The notes below the pieces were generated by a model. The model was given only the letters and a program-made list of their open reading frames with translations, did no database searches and was not told the DNA's origin. A DNA stretch of 64,000 bases from Candidatus Rhodoferax randersensis (GTDB taxonomy: Bacteria; Pseudomonadota; Gammaproteobacteria; Burkholderiales; Burkholderiaceae_C), in assembly GCA_016718155.1 (NCBI GenBank), contig JADKEH010000006.1, forward strand, positions 186,001-250,000. The letters run 5' to 3'. Each line of letters starts with the position of its first letter. The first letter of the stretch is position 1. The position numbers and the translations under genes are program-made. Shown one piece after another: positions 25,708 through 33,926 of the stretch.

Positions 25708-26661
25708 GACAGCTTGATCCTTGGGTCGAGCCAGGCGTAGGCGATGTCGGCCACCAGGTTCGAGGCCAGGGTGGCGGTGGTGGCAAACAGCAGGCCCATC
25801 AGCGCCAGGTTGAAGTCGTTGCCCATGATGGCCTCGAAGATCAGTTTGCCCATGCCGCGCTGGGCAAACATGGTTTCGGTAATAAGGGCACCGCCCAACA
25901 AGGCGCCAAAACTCAGCGCCAGCACCGTCACGACCGGGATCATGGCGTTGCGCAGGGCGTGTTTGAACACCACGCGCAGGGTGCCGGCGCCCTTGGCGCG
26001 GGCGGTGCGGATGTAATCCATGCGCAACACTTCGACCATCGAGGCACGGGTGAAGCGCGTGAAGCGGCCGGCAAACGCCGCAGTCAGGGTCAACACCGGC
26101 AGCACGTAATACTTGGCGCTATCGGCCAGCGCTGCCATCGCCACCAATGGTGAACATGCCGCTGGCCGGCAGCCAGCCCAGACGCACCGCAAACAGGTAG
26201 ATCAGCATCAAGGCCAGGAAGAACACCGGCACCGAGATGCCGGCGAAGGCCAATAGGTTGATGGTCCGGTCCATGATCGAGCCCTTGGTCATGGCCGCCG
26301 CAATGCCCAGCGTCAGCGCCAGCGCGGTGAACACCAGGAACGACAGTCCCACCAATTTGCCGGTCTGGATCAGCGCCGGCACCATGATCGTCAACACCGG
26401 CTGAGAATAGGTGCGCGAGTAGCCAAAATCCAGCGTGGCGGCGGCTTGCAGCCAGTGCCAGTAGCGCGTGGTCAGGGGTTGGTCCAGGCCGTACTGGGCG
26501 CGCAGGCGGGCGACATCCTGTGCGGTGTAGCCGGGGTTGGAATTGACCATGATGTCGATCGGGTCGCCCGGCATCAGCCCGATCAGGCCGTAAATCAGGA
26601 ACGACATCACCAGCAGCACGATGGCGCTCTGGAGCAGGCGGGAGAGAATGAAACGCAGCAT
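25704..26661 (-). pseudogene. Oligopeptide/dipeptide ABC transporter permease (DppB type), frame broken once
   Basis: The first part (from 26661) reads MLRFILSRLLQSAIVLLVMS, LMPGDPIDIMV, LRAQYGLDQPLTTRYWHW and GWLPASGMFTIGGDGS. It then hits a stop. A second frame continues without loss: ALADSAKYYVLPVLTLTAAF, YIRTARAKGAGTLRVVFKHALRN (EAA loop), GMGKLIFEAIMGNDF and AYAWLDPRIKLS. The change of frame is at about 26130-26140 (GGCAGCGCTGGCC on the minus strand), one base. Joined length ~318 residues is normal for DppB, so a sequencing error is likely. If real, the transporter would be inactive. Confidence 0.85.
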
Positions 26662-26706
26662 GGTAGGGGTTATCTATGGAGACTTCCGGAAATCAAGTCG
26701 GCGCGT

Positions 26707-26841
26707 CGTCATTGCGAGCCTCCCGAATCCGGGCCGATATCACACGCGGACCTTGAACCCGTAGCGTCATCGCGAGGCCGCAGGCCGTGGCGATCCATGT
26801 ATTCTGGGGCTATGGATTGCTTCACGTCGTTCGCAATGACG
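26707..26841. repeat. Short dispersed palindromic repeat (GTCATTGCGAG...GCAATGACG type)
   Basis: The core at 26765-26841 starts CGTCATCGCGAGG, has GTGGCGATCCAT and its partner ATGGATTGCTTCACG in the middle, and ends GTTCGCAATGACG, so the whole unit folds into one long imperfect hairpin. A partial second end (CGTCATTGCGAG) lies at 26707. This type of element is widespread in proteobacterial genomes. It sits inside the oligopeptide operon, between the ATPase and the DppB-type permease. Confidence 0.7.
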
Positions 26842-26880
26842 GGTTCTGATGTCATGCAATTTGTAATAGTCAATACTTAG

Positions 26881-26935
26881 CTAAGGACAGAGCTGATTCA
26901 TTGCGTGTAACTGCGGTCTGTCCCACAAGGTCTCA
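26881..26935 (+). repeat. REP-like hairpin element, copy C
   Basis: It starts CTAAGGACAGAGC and ends GGTCTGTCCCACAAGGTCTCA. Its interior (CATTGCGTGTAACTGCGG) matches copy B with three changes. It abuts the stop codon of the OppF-type ATPase gene at 26933. Confidence 0.75.
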
Positions 26936-28117
26936 GTCTTTAAAGTGGCAGGCCACGAGTTGTTGCACGCGTCCCGGAGCGGGCAAGAGCGTGGGCGCCT
27001 CGCTCTTGCAAATCGCTTGGGCCTTGGGGCAGCGCGGATGAAAGGCGCAGCCTGAAGGTGGGTTGAGCGGGCTGGGCAAATCACCCTGGATGGTGCGGCC
27101 TCGGCTGCGTCGCCCTTGGCCGATACGCGGGATAGCTTCGATCAGCGCGCGGGTGTAGGGGTGGCTGGGCGTGTCGTACAGGTCCGCACGCGGCGCCACT
27201 TCAACCAGGCGGCCCAGGTACATCACGGCCACCCGGTCGGCCAGGTGGTGCACCGCGGCGAGATCGTGGCTGATGAACAGGTAGCTCAACTGCCGGCGTT
27301 CCCGCAGCTCACTCATCAGGTTGAGAATCTGGCTTTGGATCGATACGTCCAGCGCCGACAGCGGCTCGTCGGCGACCATCAACTCGGGCTCGGGGCCGAG
27401 CGCTCGCGCAATCGCGATGCGTTGGCGTTGGCCACCCGAGAACTGATGCGGATAGCGGTTGAGTGCATCGACCGGCAAGCCGACCTGCGCAATCAGTTCG
27501 CGCGCCCGGTCGGCGCGCTCCGATCGGTTGCCGATGCCGTGAATCAGCAACGGCTCGGTGATGACATCGGAGACCGGCAGGCGCGGGTTGAGCGACTCAT
27601 ACGGGTCCTGAAAGATCATCTGGATCGCGCGGCGGGTCTGCTTGCGCTGCGCGTCACTCATGGCGTTCAGGTTTTCGCCCTTGAACGAAATGGCGCCGCG
27701 CGTGGCGGCGTACAAGCCAACAATGGCGCGTCCCAAAGTTGTTTTGCCACAACCGCTTTCGCCCACCAGCGCCAGCGTCTCGCCGGGCGTGATGGAGAAA
27801 CTCACATCCGAGACCGCCTGCAATACCGGCGACGGCCCGCGCTGAAGCATGGACTTGCGGGCCATCGGGAAATGCACGGCCAGGTTGTCGACGGCCAGCA
27901 GCGGGGGGCCGGGGGGCGCCTTGGGGGGGGCGGGGCCGGCCCCGGGGCCCCGCCCGGGCCCCGCCCCCCCCCCGCCCCCGGGGGGGCCCCGGGCGGGGCG
28001 CCCCCCCGGGGGGCCCCCCCCCCCCGGCCGGCCGCGGGGGCCCCCCCCCGGGGGGGGGCCCCCGGGGGGGGGGCCGGGGGCGGGGGGGGGGGGGGGGGGG
28101 GGTGCAGTCGTGCTCAC
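26933..28117 (-). CDS. Oligopeptide/dipeptide ABC transporter ATP-binding protein (OppF/DppF type); N-terminus disrupted by a G/C-only tract
   Basis: 394 residues as written. The ATPase core is intact: LLAVDNLAVHFPMARK, Walker A GESGCGKTT, IFQDPYESLNPR (Q-loop), signature FSGGQRQRIAIARAL, Walker B MVADEPLSALDVS, switch FISHDLAAVHHLA and the C-terminal oligo_HPY region GCAFHPRCPKAQ. The start is a GTG at 28117 overlapping the upstream TGA (GTGA), giving MSTTAP. The next ~60 codons fall in a 180-nt tract without A or T and encode only Pro, Gly, Ala and Arg. A normal family member needs only a few residues there. The tract is probably an artefact, so the real protein is likely ~330 residues. Confidence 0.85.
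   Translation of the reverse strand: MSTTAPPPPPPPAPGPPPGGPPPGGGPRGRPGGGGPPGGRPARGPPGGGGGAGPGRGPGAGPAPPKAPPGPPLLAVDNLAVHFPMARKSMLQRGPSPVLQAVSDVSFSITPGETLALVGESGCGKTTLGRAIVGLYAATRGAISFKGENLNAMSDAQRKQTRRAIQMIFQDPYESLNPRLPVSDVITEPLLIHGIGNRSERADRARELIAQVGLPVDALNRYPHQFSGGQRQRIAIARALGPEPELMVADEPLSALDVSIQSQILNLMSELRERRQLSYLFISHDLAAVHHLADRVAVMYLGRLVEVAPRADLYDTPSHPYTRALIEAIPRIGQGRRSRGRTIQGDLPSPLNPPSGCAFHPRCPKAQAICKSEAPTLLPAPGRVQQLVACHFKD
27923..28102. other. 180-nt tract consisting only of G and C homopolymer runs
   Basis: From 27923 to 28102 there is not one A or T. The tract is built from runs of G or C up to about 22 long (28082-28102). Flanking DNA has normal composition and codes for the OppF-type ATPase. 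A sequencing or assembly artefact is the simplest reading. Confidence 0.85.
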
Positions 28118-29112
28118 ATGTCCGCCCTGAAACAAGCGACGTCATGACCAGGGCCCATCGAAACCAGTGGCGGCACGTGCTCGCGGCACTGTGCCACGAC
28201 ACGCGGGCAGCGGTCGGCAAAACGGCACCCGGGCGCCGGCACCGCCAGATTGGGCATGCCGCCAGTGATGACCGGCAGGCGGGCCTGGCGCCGGGCGAGA
28301 TTGGGCAGGGTCTGAATTAGGCCCACGGAATAGGGGTGGCGGGGCTGATCGAACAGCTGAGCTGCCGGCGCGCGTTCAACGATGCGACCAGCGTACATGA
28401 CGATGATGTCATCGGCCAGTTCCGACACCACACCCAGGTTGTGGCTGATGAACTGAATGGCCATGCCAATGCGGTCCTGCAACTCCAGCATCAGCTCCAG
28501 GATCTGCGCCTGGATGGTGACGTCCAGCGCGGTGGTGGGTTCATCGGCAATCAACAGGCTGGGCCGGCAGGCCAGCGCCATGGCAATCATGGCGCGCTGG
28601 CGCATGCCGCCCGAAAGCTGGTGTGGGTAAGCGTCGGCACGGGTGCGGGCCGAAGGAATTCCGACTTCATCGAGCATGTCGATGGCGCGCTCGCGCGCCG
28701 CTTTGGCGTTCAAGCCCTGGTGCAGCAACAAGGTTTCGCCAATCTGATCACCAATTTGCAGCACCGGGTTGAGCGCCGTCATGGGTTCCTGGAAGATCAT
28801 GGCGATCCGGTCGCCACGCACGCGGCGCCATTGCGCCTCGGTCTGGGCAAACAATTCCTGGTCCAGAAAATGCGCCGCCCCGGTCACCGTGGCGCTGCTC
28901 GGCAGCAGCCCCATCAAGGCCAGCGCGGTTGTGGACTTGCCGCAACCGCTTTCCCCCACCAGGCCCAGGGTCTTGCCGGGGCGAATCTGGTAGGACATGT
29001 CGTCAACGGCGCGCAACAGGCCCTTGTCGGTTTTGAAACCGATCGAGAGATGTTCAACGCGCAGCAGCGCGGTGTCGACCGCGGCCGACGTGTCGGTAGC
29101 CAGGACGGTCAC
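28114..29112 (-). CDS. Oligopeptide/dipeptide ABC transporter ATP-binding protein (OppD/DppD type)
   Basis: 332 residues. It has LRVEHLSIGFKTDKG, Walker A GESGCGKST, the Q-loop and OppD-specific IFQEPMTALNPVL, signature LSGGMRQRAMIAMAL, Walker B LIADEPTTALDVT, switch FISHNLGVVSELAD and the HPY-type tail CRFADRCPRVVAQC. Cys residues in the C-terminal extension are typical of OppD/DppD and can bind an iron-sulfur cluster in some members. The GTG start at 29112 lies just after the binding-protein stop (29114), so translation is tightly coupled. It pairs with the OppF-type ATPase downstream. Confidence 0.92.
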   Translation of the reverse strand: MTVLATDTSAAVDTALLRVEHLSIGFKTDKGLLRAVDDMSYQIRPGKTLGLVGESGCGKSTTALALMGLLPSSATVTGAAHFLDQELFAQTEAQWRRVRGDRIAMIFQEPMTALNPVLQIGDQIGETLLLHQGLNAKAARERAIDMLDEVGIPSARTRADAYPHQLSGGMRQRAMIAMALACRPSLLIADEPTTALDVTIQAQILELMLELQDRIGMAIQFISHNLGVVSELADDIIVMYAGRIVERAPAAQLFDQPRHPYSVGLIQTLPNLARRQARLPVITGGMPNLAVPAPGCRFADRCPRVVAQCREHVPPLVSMGPGHDVACFRADM

Positions 29113-29113
29113 G

Positions 29114-30790
29114 TCAGCGAACGCCCCAGGTTTCCTGCCCGTAGTAATTCGATGGCAGCTTGCCGGGACGCACCACGCCGGTCAGCCACTTGGGCACCAC
29201 ATAGACATCGGTGCGGAAGAACAGCGGTAACACCGGAAGCTCTTCGGTGTAGATTTTTTGCATCTGCGCCCAAAGTGGTTTGCGTTTGGCAGGGTCGAGT
29301 TCACGCTGCACCTCGCCAATCAAACGGTCCATGGTCGGGTCGCTGAACTGGGAGTAATTGGCGCCACCGAAGTTGTTCTCGGCATTGGGAATGGCCGAGG
29401 TGGCCAAGGTGTTGGTGGGGGGCTCTTCGGGGTTGGAACTCCAGGCCAGTTCCGCCAGCGCGGTGAACTGCTGCTTCTTGAGCGTCTCGCCAAAGTAGGT
29501 GCGCGCCGGCACGTTCTTGATCACCGCCTCGACGCCGATCTGCTTCCACTGATTTTGCAGCACCTGCTGAATCAACTCGCGCAACTTGTTGCCGGCGGTG
29601 GTCATGTATTCGAGCGACAAACGTTGCCCGGCGGCGTTGACGCGAATGCCATCCGCTCCCGGTTTGAAGCCGGCCTGATCGAGAAGGGACTTGGCCCGGG
29701 CGACGTCAAACGGGTACTTGGTGACATTGGGGTCATAGCCGGGGTCCATCGGGTTGACCCAACTGTGGGCGACCGGGAATTTGCCGTCGACCAGTTGTTT
29801 GACCAGTGTCTCGCGGTCGATGCTCAGCAACAGTGCCTGGCGCACGCGCTTGTCCTTCAGGAGCGGGTTGCTGCGATTGGTGTCGATGTGTTCGTAGACC
29901 AGGCCGAGCGGAAACTCGAAGTCATACTTCTGCTGCATCGCGGGCTCTTTCGACATCGCCAAACCCTGGTCCATCGACAAGCCCAGCACACCCGAGATGA
30001 AATCGACATCGCCTGACCGCAGATTGGCTTCCAGCGTGGCGGTGTTCTCGATGGTCTTAAGCGTGACGCGTTTGAAATGGGGTTTCTGTCCCCACCAATG
30101 TGGATTGGGTTCGAACACCATGAAGGCGCCCGATTGCAACTGGGTCAACTTGTACGGACCGTTCCACAGGCCGGCTACGGTCGGACTGCGGCTGTAGTTG
30201 GTGTGTTTGTTGTAGTCGGCGGGGTTGGCAAGACCCTTGACGACTGGCTCCTCCAAGTGCGCGGGCAGCAGCGCGAAGTCAAACATGTCGGCAAAGTCGT
30301 ACTCGGCCTTGTTCATGTGCAGGATGTAGTTCTTGTCGTCAAGCACCTCGACCTTGGTGATGCGCGCAAACAGTGCCGGGCGCGCGAAACCACTTTCCGT
30401 CTTGCTTCCGACCGACCAGGTAAACGCCACGTCTTTGGTGGTAATGGGCGTGCCGTCGCCCCACTTGGCCTGCGGGTGCAAGGTGAACTTGACCGTCAGG
30501 CCCTTCTTGCCGCCCCCAAGGTCGACCAACTTGGCGCGACCATTGGCGACGGTGGGGACCTCCGTGCACAGAAAACATTGCATCTGCCGGTCATCGTTGT
30601 AAGTCGCGATCGGACGATAGGCAAAGCGCATGCCATAGGTCTTGGCCACGGTGGGGTCAATGCCGGGGTGCAGACTGGGCGGGTACTGCGACATACCGAT
30701 AACCAAGGTGTCTTTGGCAGCTTGTGACTGCGCCAGCATGGGTAGCGCCAGCGCGGTGGCGCCGAGCAGGGCGATCAGAGATTTTTTCAA
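29114..30790 (-). CDS. Peptide ABC transporter substrate-binding protein (SBP_bac_5)
   Basis: 558 residues. A signal peptide, KKSLIALLGATALALPMLAQ, is followed by DTLVIGMSQYPPSLHPG. Family-5 hallmarks include FTLHPQAKWGDGTPITTKDV, GLWNGPYKLTQ, DVDFISGVLG, VRQALLLSIDRETLV, FDVARAKSLLDQAGF and AWSSNPEEPPTN. It captures peptides, or other ligands of this family, in the periplasm for the permeases. The start is the TTG at 30790, because it begins the signal peptide and has CTGGAG eight bases upstream. An in-frame ATG at 30877 would bury the signal. First gene of the operon that runs down to 24754. Confidence 0.9.
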   Translation of the reverse strand: MKKSLIALLGATALALPMLAQSQAAKDTLVIGMSQYPPSLHPGIDPTVAKTYGMRFAYRPIATYNDDRQMQCFLCTEVPTVANGRAKLVDLGGGKKGLTVKFTLHPQAKWGDGTPITTKDVAFTWSVGSKTESGFARPALFARITKVEVLDDKNYILHMNKAEYDFADMFDFALLPAHLEEPVVKGLANPADYNKHTNYSRSPTVAGLWNGPYKLTQLQSGAFMVFEPNPHWWGQKPHFKRVTLKTIENTATLEANLRSGDVDFISGVLGLSMDQGLAMSKEPAMQQKYDFEFPLGLVYEHIDTNRSNPLLKDKRVRQALLLSIDRETLVKQLVDGKFPVAHSWVNPMDPGYDPNVTKYPFDVARAKSLLDQAGFKPGADGIRVNAAGQRLSLEYMTTAGNKLRELIQQVLQNQWKQIGVEAVIKNVPARTYFGETLKKQQFTALAELAWSSNPEEPPTNTLATSAIPNAENNFGGANYSQFSDPTMDRLIGEVQRELDPAKRKPLWAQMQKIYTEELPVLPLFFRTDVYVVPKWLTGVVRPGKLPSNYYGQETWGVR

Positions 30791-30966
30791 TTGGGTGTCT
30801 CCAGAGTGGTGCAGCGCGGTTTGAGTTCGGCTGCGAGGGTCGTCGAACTTTAACCAGTTAGCCCTTCGACCATGCAACGGGTTTTCCCTTGTTCCCCCAA
30901 CAGGGACCGGCTGATTCGGCCCCTGTTACGATGGTGCCCCTTAGACGTTTGTTTGGTGAGTGTTTG

Positions 30967-31893
30967 ATGAAGAGCTTGAGTCAATTTGCCCGAACCCTCG
31001 GCGCGTCCGGTTTGGTCGCCCGCAGCGGTGCCTTTTTTCTCTTGGTGGCCCTGCTGGCCGTGTTGCCAGCGCAGGCGCAGAACACCATGGTGCGCCTGCA
31101 CACCACACAAGGCCCGATTGACCTGACGCTGCTTGACGCCGAAGCACCCTTGACGGTCGCCAACTTCTTGGCCTACGTTCGGGGTGGCGACTACACCAAT
31201 GTTTTCTTTCACCGAAGCGCCTGGTCGTCGTCGCCGAACGCGGCCCCCTTCGTGATTCAGGCTGGCGCGTACAAGTGGACAGATGTTCAGTGTTGCTCGC
31301 AGGTCGCCACACGCGGCAATGTCCGTAACGAGTTCAGCGCCGCGCGCTCCAACGTGCGCGGCACCGTGGCCATGGCCAAGGTCGGGGGCGATCCCGACAG
31401 CGCCAGCAGCCAATGGTTCGTCAACATGGGCAACAACTCGGCCAATCTTGACAACCAGAACGGCGGTTTCACCGTATTTGCGCGGGTCACGACCCCGGCC
31501 ATGGTGGTGGCAGACCGGATCGCGGCACTGCCAAGAGTAAATTCCGGCGGGGCTTTTTCCGAGCTGCCGGTGGCCAATTGGACCAGCGGCATGCAGATTC
31601 AGCAGTCCAACGTGGTCCGATTGACGGCCGTCACCGAGTTCCCTGTGACCCAGAGCAGCAACGACCGTATCTTCAATTATTTGGAGGCGGCTTTTACGTC
31701 TTATCTGGCGTCCAGCGCCACTTCCTCGGGCGAGGTTCTCGGCTACACCTACCGCTACTACAGTGGCGTCAACGCCTACCTCGCCACAAAGGACGACAGG
31801 GTCTGGTATTACGCCCCGGCTCTGCCAAACGGAATCATCGATATCGGAAGCGCTGCCGACTTTCTTTCGGTGGCGCAGGGCGCGGGTTACTGA
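30967..31893 (+). CDS. Exported cyclophilin-type peptidyl-prolyl isomerase with a C-terminal YRYY module
   Basis: 308 residues. A signal peptide (~38 residues) ends LAVLPAQAQN. The cyclophilin domain follows: MVRLHTTQGPIDLTLLD, PLTVANFLAYVRGGDYTNVFFHRS, FVIQAGAY, RGTVAMAKVGGDPDSASSQWF and GGFTVFARV. The canonical FHR, QGG-like and QFF-like positions are recognisable, with QAG and QWF variants. The last ~75 residues form a separate module (YLEAAFTSYL...YTYRYYSGVNAYLATKDD...IGSAADFL) shared with the RCC1 lipoprotein at 10959. It should act on proline bonds in the periplasm or outside. The ATG at 30967 is chosen because it starts the signal peptide. Confidence 0.87.
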   Translation: MKSLSQFARTLGASGLVARSGAFFLLVALLAVLPAQAQNTMVRLHTTQGPIDLTLLDAEAPLTVANFLAYVRGGDYTNVFFHRSAWSSSPNAAPFVIQAGAYKWTDVQCCSQVATRGNVRNEFSAARSNVRGTVAMAKVGGDPDSASSQWFVNMGNNSANLDNQNGGFTVFARVTTPAMVVADRIAALPRVNSGGAFSELPVANWTSGMQIQQSNVVRLTAVTEFPVTQSSNDRIFNYLEAAFTSYLASSATSSGEVLGYTYRYYSGVNAYLATKDDRVWYYAPALPNGIIDIGSAADFLSVAQGAGY

Positions 31894-31951
31894 GGCTGCT
31901 TGTCCGCACCGAGATCGGTCGGCGCCGTTTGCGCTTCCAGGGGGTAATTGA

Positions 31952-33820
31952 ATGACGGTATCACTTCGGCGTTGGCCAATGCGCATCTTCGGTTTTTTCT
32001 GGCGTCTGCTTGACGCCGGGCGGCGCGTCGTCTTCAACTTGCTGTTCTTGTTGTTGCTGGTGGTGTTGATCGGCGCATGGGTGGCCAATCGAACCAGCCC
32101 CCTGCAGGACAACACTACGCTGGTGCTCGACCTCAAAGGCGCCCTGGTGGAACAGAAGTCTGGCAGCGCCAGTGGCAGTTTGCTGGCGCAGGTGCGCGGC
32201 GAGTCCGGTGCCGCCACGCGCTTGCGCGATGTGCTGCAGGTGCTTGACGCGGCGGCAGCCGACCCCAAGATTGGCCGGCTGCTGCTCATGCCCGACGACC
32301 TGGGTGCGGCCGGGCTGGCGTCCCTGCGCGAGGTGGCGGCGGGCCTGGAGCGTTTCAAGGCCAGCGGCAAGCCCGTGCTGGCCTGGGGCGCCGGGTTCAA
32401 CCAGCGACAGTACTACCTGGCCGCGCACGCCAGTCAGGTCTTGCTGGACCCGATGGGCGCGGTGTTGCTGGAAGGCTTTGGTGGCTATCGCAACTACTAC
32501 CTCGATGCGCTCGACAAGATCGGCGTGACGGCCCACGTGATTCGCGTCGGCACCTTTAAGAGTTTTGCCGAACCCTATATTGCCAATGCACCCTCCAGCG
32601 CGGCGGCCGAGGCCGACGCTTTTCTTTATAACGGCCTGTGGAAAACCTATACCGATGCGGTGGAGCGCGCGCGCAAGCTCGAGCCGGGCCGCATCATGCA
32701 GGGTATTGACCAGGTGCCCGAACTGCTCAAGGCCGCCGGTGGCGACATGGCCAGACTGGCGCTGTCGAGCAAGTTGGTTGATGGCCTGAAGACGCGCGAT
32801 GAGTTGCGCCGCTTGCTGATCGAACAAGGGGTCAAGGACGACGGCGGCAAGACCTTCCGGCAAATCAGTTTCGCGGATTACCTGCATCGGCACAAACCCA
32901 AATCAGGCGGCGATGCCGTGGGCGTGGTGGTGGCCGAGGGGGCCATTACCGAGGGCGAGGCGCCCATGGGGGGTGTTGGAGGTTTGTCCACGGCGGCGCT
33001 CATTCGCCAGGCGCGCGAGGACGACAAGGTCAAGGCCCTGGTGTTGCGGGTCAACTCGCCGGGCGGCAGCGCTTACGGCTCCGAGCTGATCCGCCGCGAA
33101 CTTGAATTGACGCGCGGCGCAGGCAAGCCGGTGGTGGTCTCGATGGGCAACGTGGCCGCGTCCGGCGGCTATTGGGTGGCCATGTCGGCCGACGAAGTGA
33201 TTGCGGACGCCGCCACGGTGACCGGATCAATCGGCGTGTTTGCGATGTTGCCGACGGCCGAAAGGCTGATGGACAAGCTCGGCGTGCACAGTGCCGGCAC
33301 CACCACCACCTGGCTGACCGGCGGCTACGACCCGCGTCGTGCGCTGGACCCGCGCCTGGCCGATCTGCTGCAGACCAGTGTCAACCACATCTACGCCGAT
33401 TTCACGTCCAAGGCCGCGCTGGCGCGCAAGACCACGCCGCAAAAGATTGACGAAGTGGCGCAGGGGCGCGTCTGGACCGGCCAGCAGGCCAAGGAGCGCG
33501 GCCTGATCGACACCGTTGGCAGCTACCAGGACGCCATCGACTCGGCGGCGAAGCGCGCCAAGCTGGCAGCCGGCTATCGCGTGGCCTACATCGAGCGTGG
33601 CCCGACCTCGCTGGACCGAATGTTGAACCTGCTGCCGGGCGCTGCCGTGGATGCGCTCGCCGATGCAGTTGGCGCCAGACTCGCCAGCGAATGGTCTCCC
33701 TTGGCGCTGGCCAAGCTGCCATTGGGCGAAGTGGCTGCCGATGTGGGCTGGCTGGCCGACGTCGCCAAACGCCGCAAGCCGTTTGAGGCGATGGCCCACT
33801 GCTTGTGTGGTGCGCCCTGA
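31952..33820 (+). CDS. sppA: Signal peptide peptidase SppA, 67K type (protease IV)
   Basis: 622 residues, an inner-membrane serine/lysine protease (S49) that digests cleaved signal peptides. An N-terminal membrane anchor LLFLLLLVVLIGAWVA covers about residues 32-47. The duplicated SppA fold is present: the N-terminal half has the general-base Lys in RVGTFKSFAEPYIA, and the C-terminal half has the nucleophile Ser in NVAASGGYWVAMSAD, with VLRVNSPGGSAYGSE and TGSIGVFA around it. RVWTGQQAKERGLIDTVG is the usual end of the catalytic domain. Length matches the E. coli-type tetramer-forming enzyme (618). The gene starts 58 bp after the cyclophilin. Confidence 0.93.
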   Translation: MTVSLRRWPMRIFGFFWRLLDAGRRVVFNLLFLLLLVVLIGAWVANRTSPLQDNTTLVLDLKGALVEQKSGSASGSLLAQVRGESGAATRLRDVLQVLDAAAADPKIGRLLLMPDDLGAAGLASLREVAAGLERFKASGKPVLAWGAGFNQRQYYLAAHASQVLLDPMGAVLLEGFGGYRNYYLDALDKIGVTAHVIRVGTFKSFAEPYIANAPSSAAAEADAFLYNGLWKTYTDAVERARKLEPGRIMQGIDQVPELLKAAGGDMARLALSSKLVDGLKTRDELRRLLIEQGVKDDGGKTFRQISFADYLHRHKPKSGGDAVGVVVAEGAITEGEAPMGGVGGLSTAALIRQAREDDKVKALVLRVNSPGGSAYGSELIRRELELTRGAGKPVVVSMGNVAASGGYWVAMSADEVIADAATVTGSIGVFAMLPTAERLMDKLGVHSAGTTTTWLTGGYDPRRALDPRLADLLQTSVNHIYADFTSKAALARKTTPQKIDEVAQGRVWTGQQAKERGLIDTVGSYQDAIDSAAKRAKLAAGYRVAYIERGPTSLDRMLNLLPGAAVDALADAVGARLASEWSPLALAKLPLGEVAADVGWLADVAKRRKPFEAMAHCLCGAP

Positions 33821-33926
33821 GGGTACGCGTGCCGCCCACGGACAATCGGTCGGGTATTTCGACGCGCCTTTAACCCCCTTGGTGCGGTCGGCTCGTACCA
33901 GTCTGTTTACACCGGAGCACGATTCC

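Noticed and set aside
27923..28102. G-quadruplex regulatory element
   Set aside because: The G/C-only tract is too extreme and alternates long C and G runs. An artefact is more likely than a regulatory structure.
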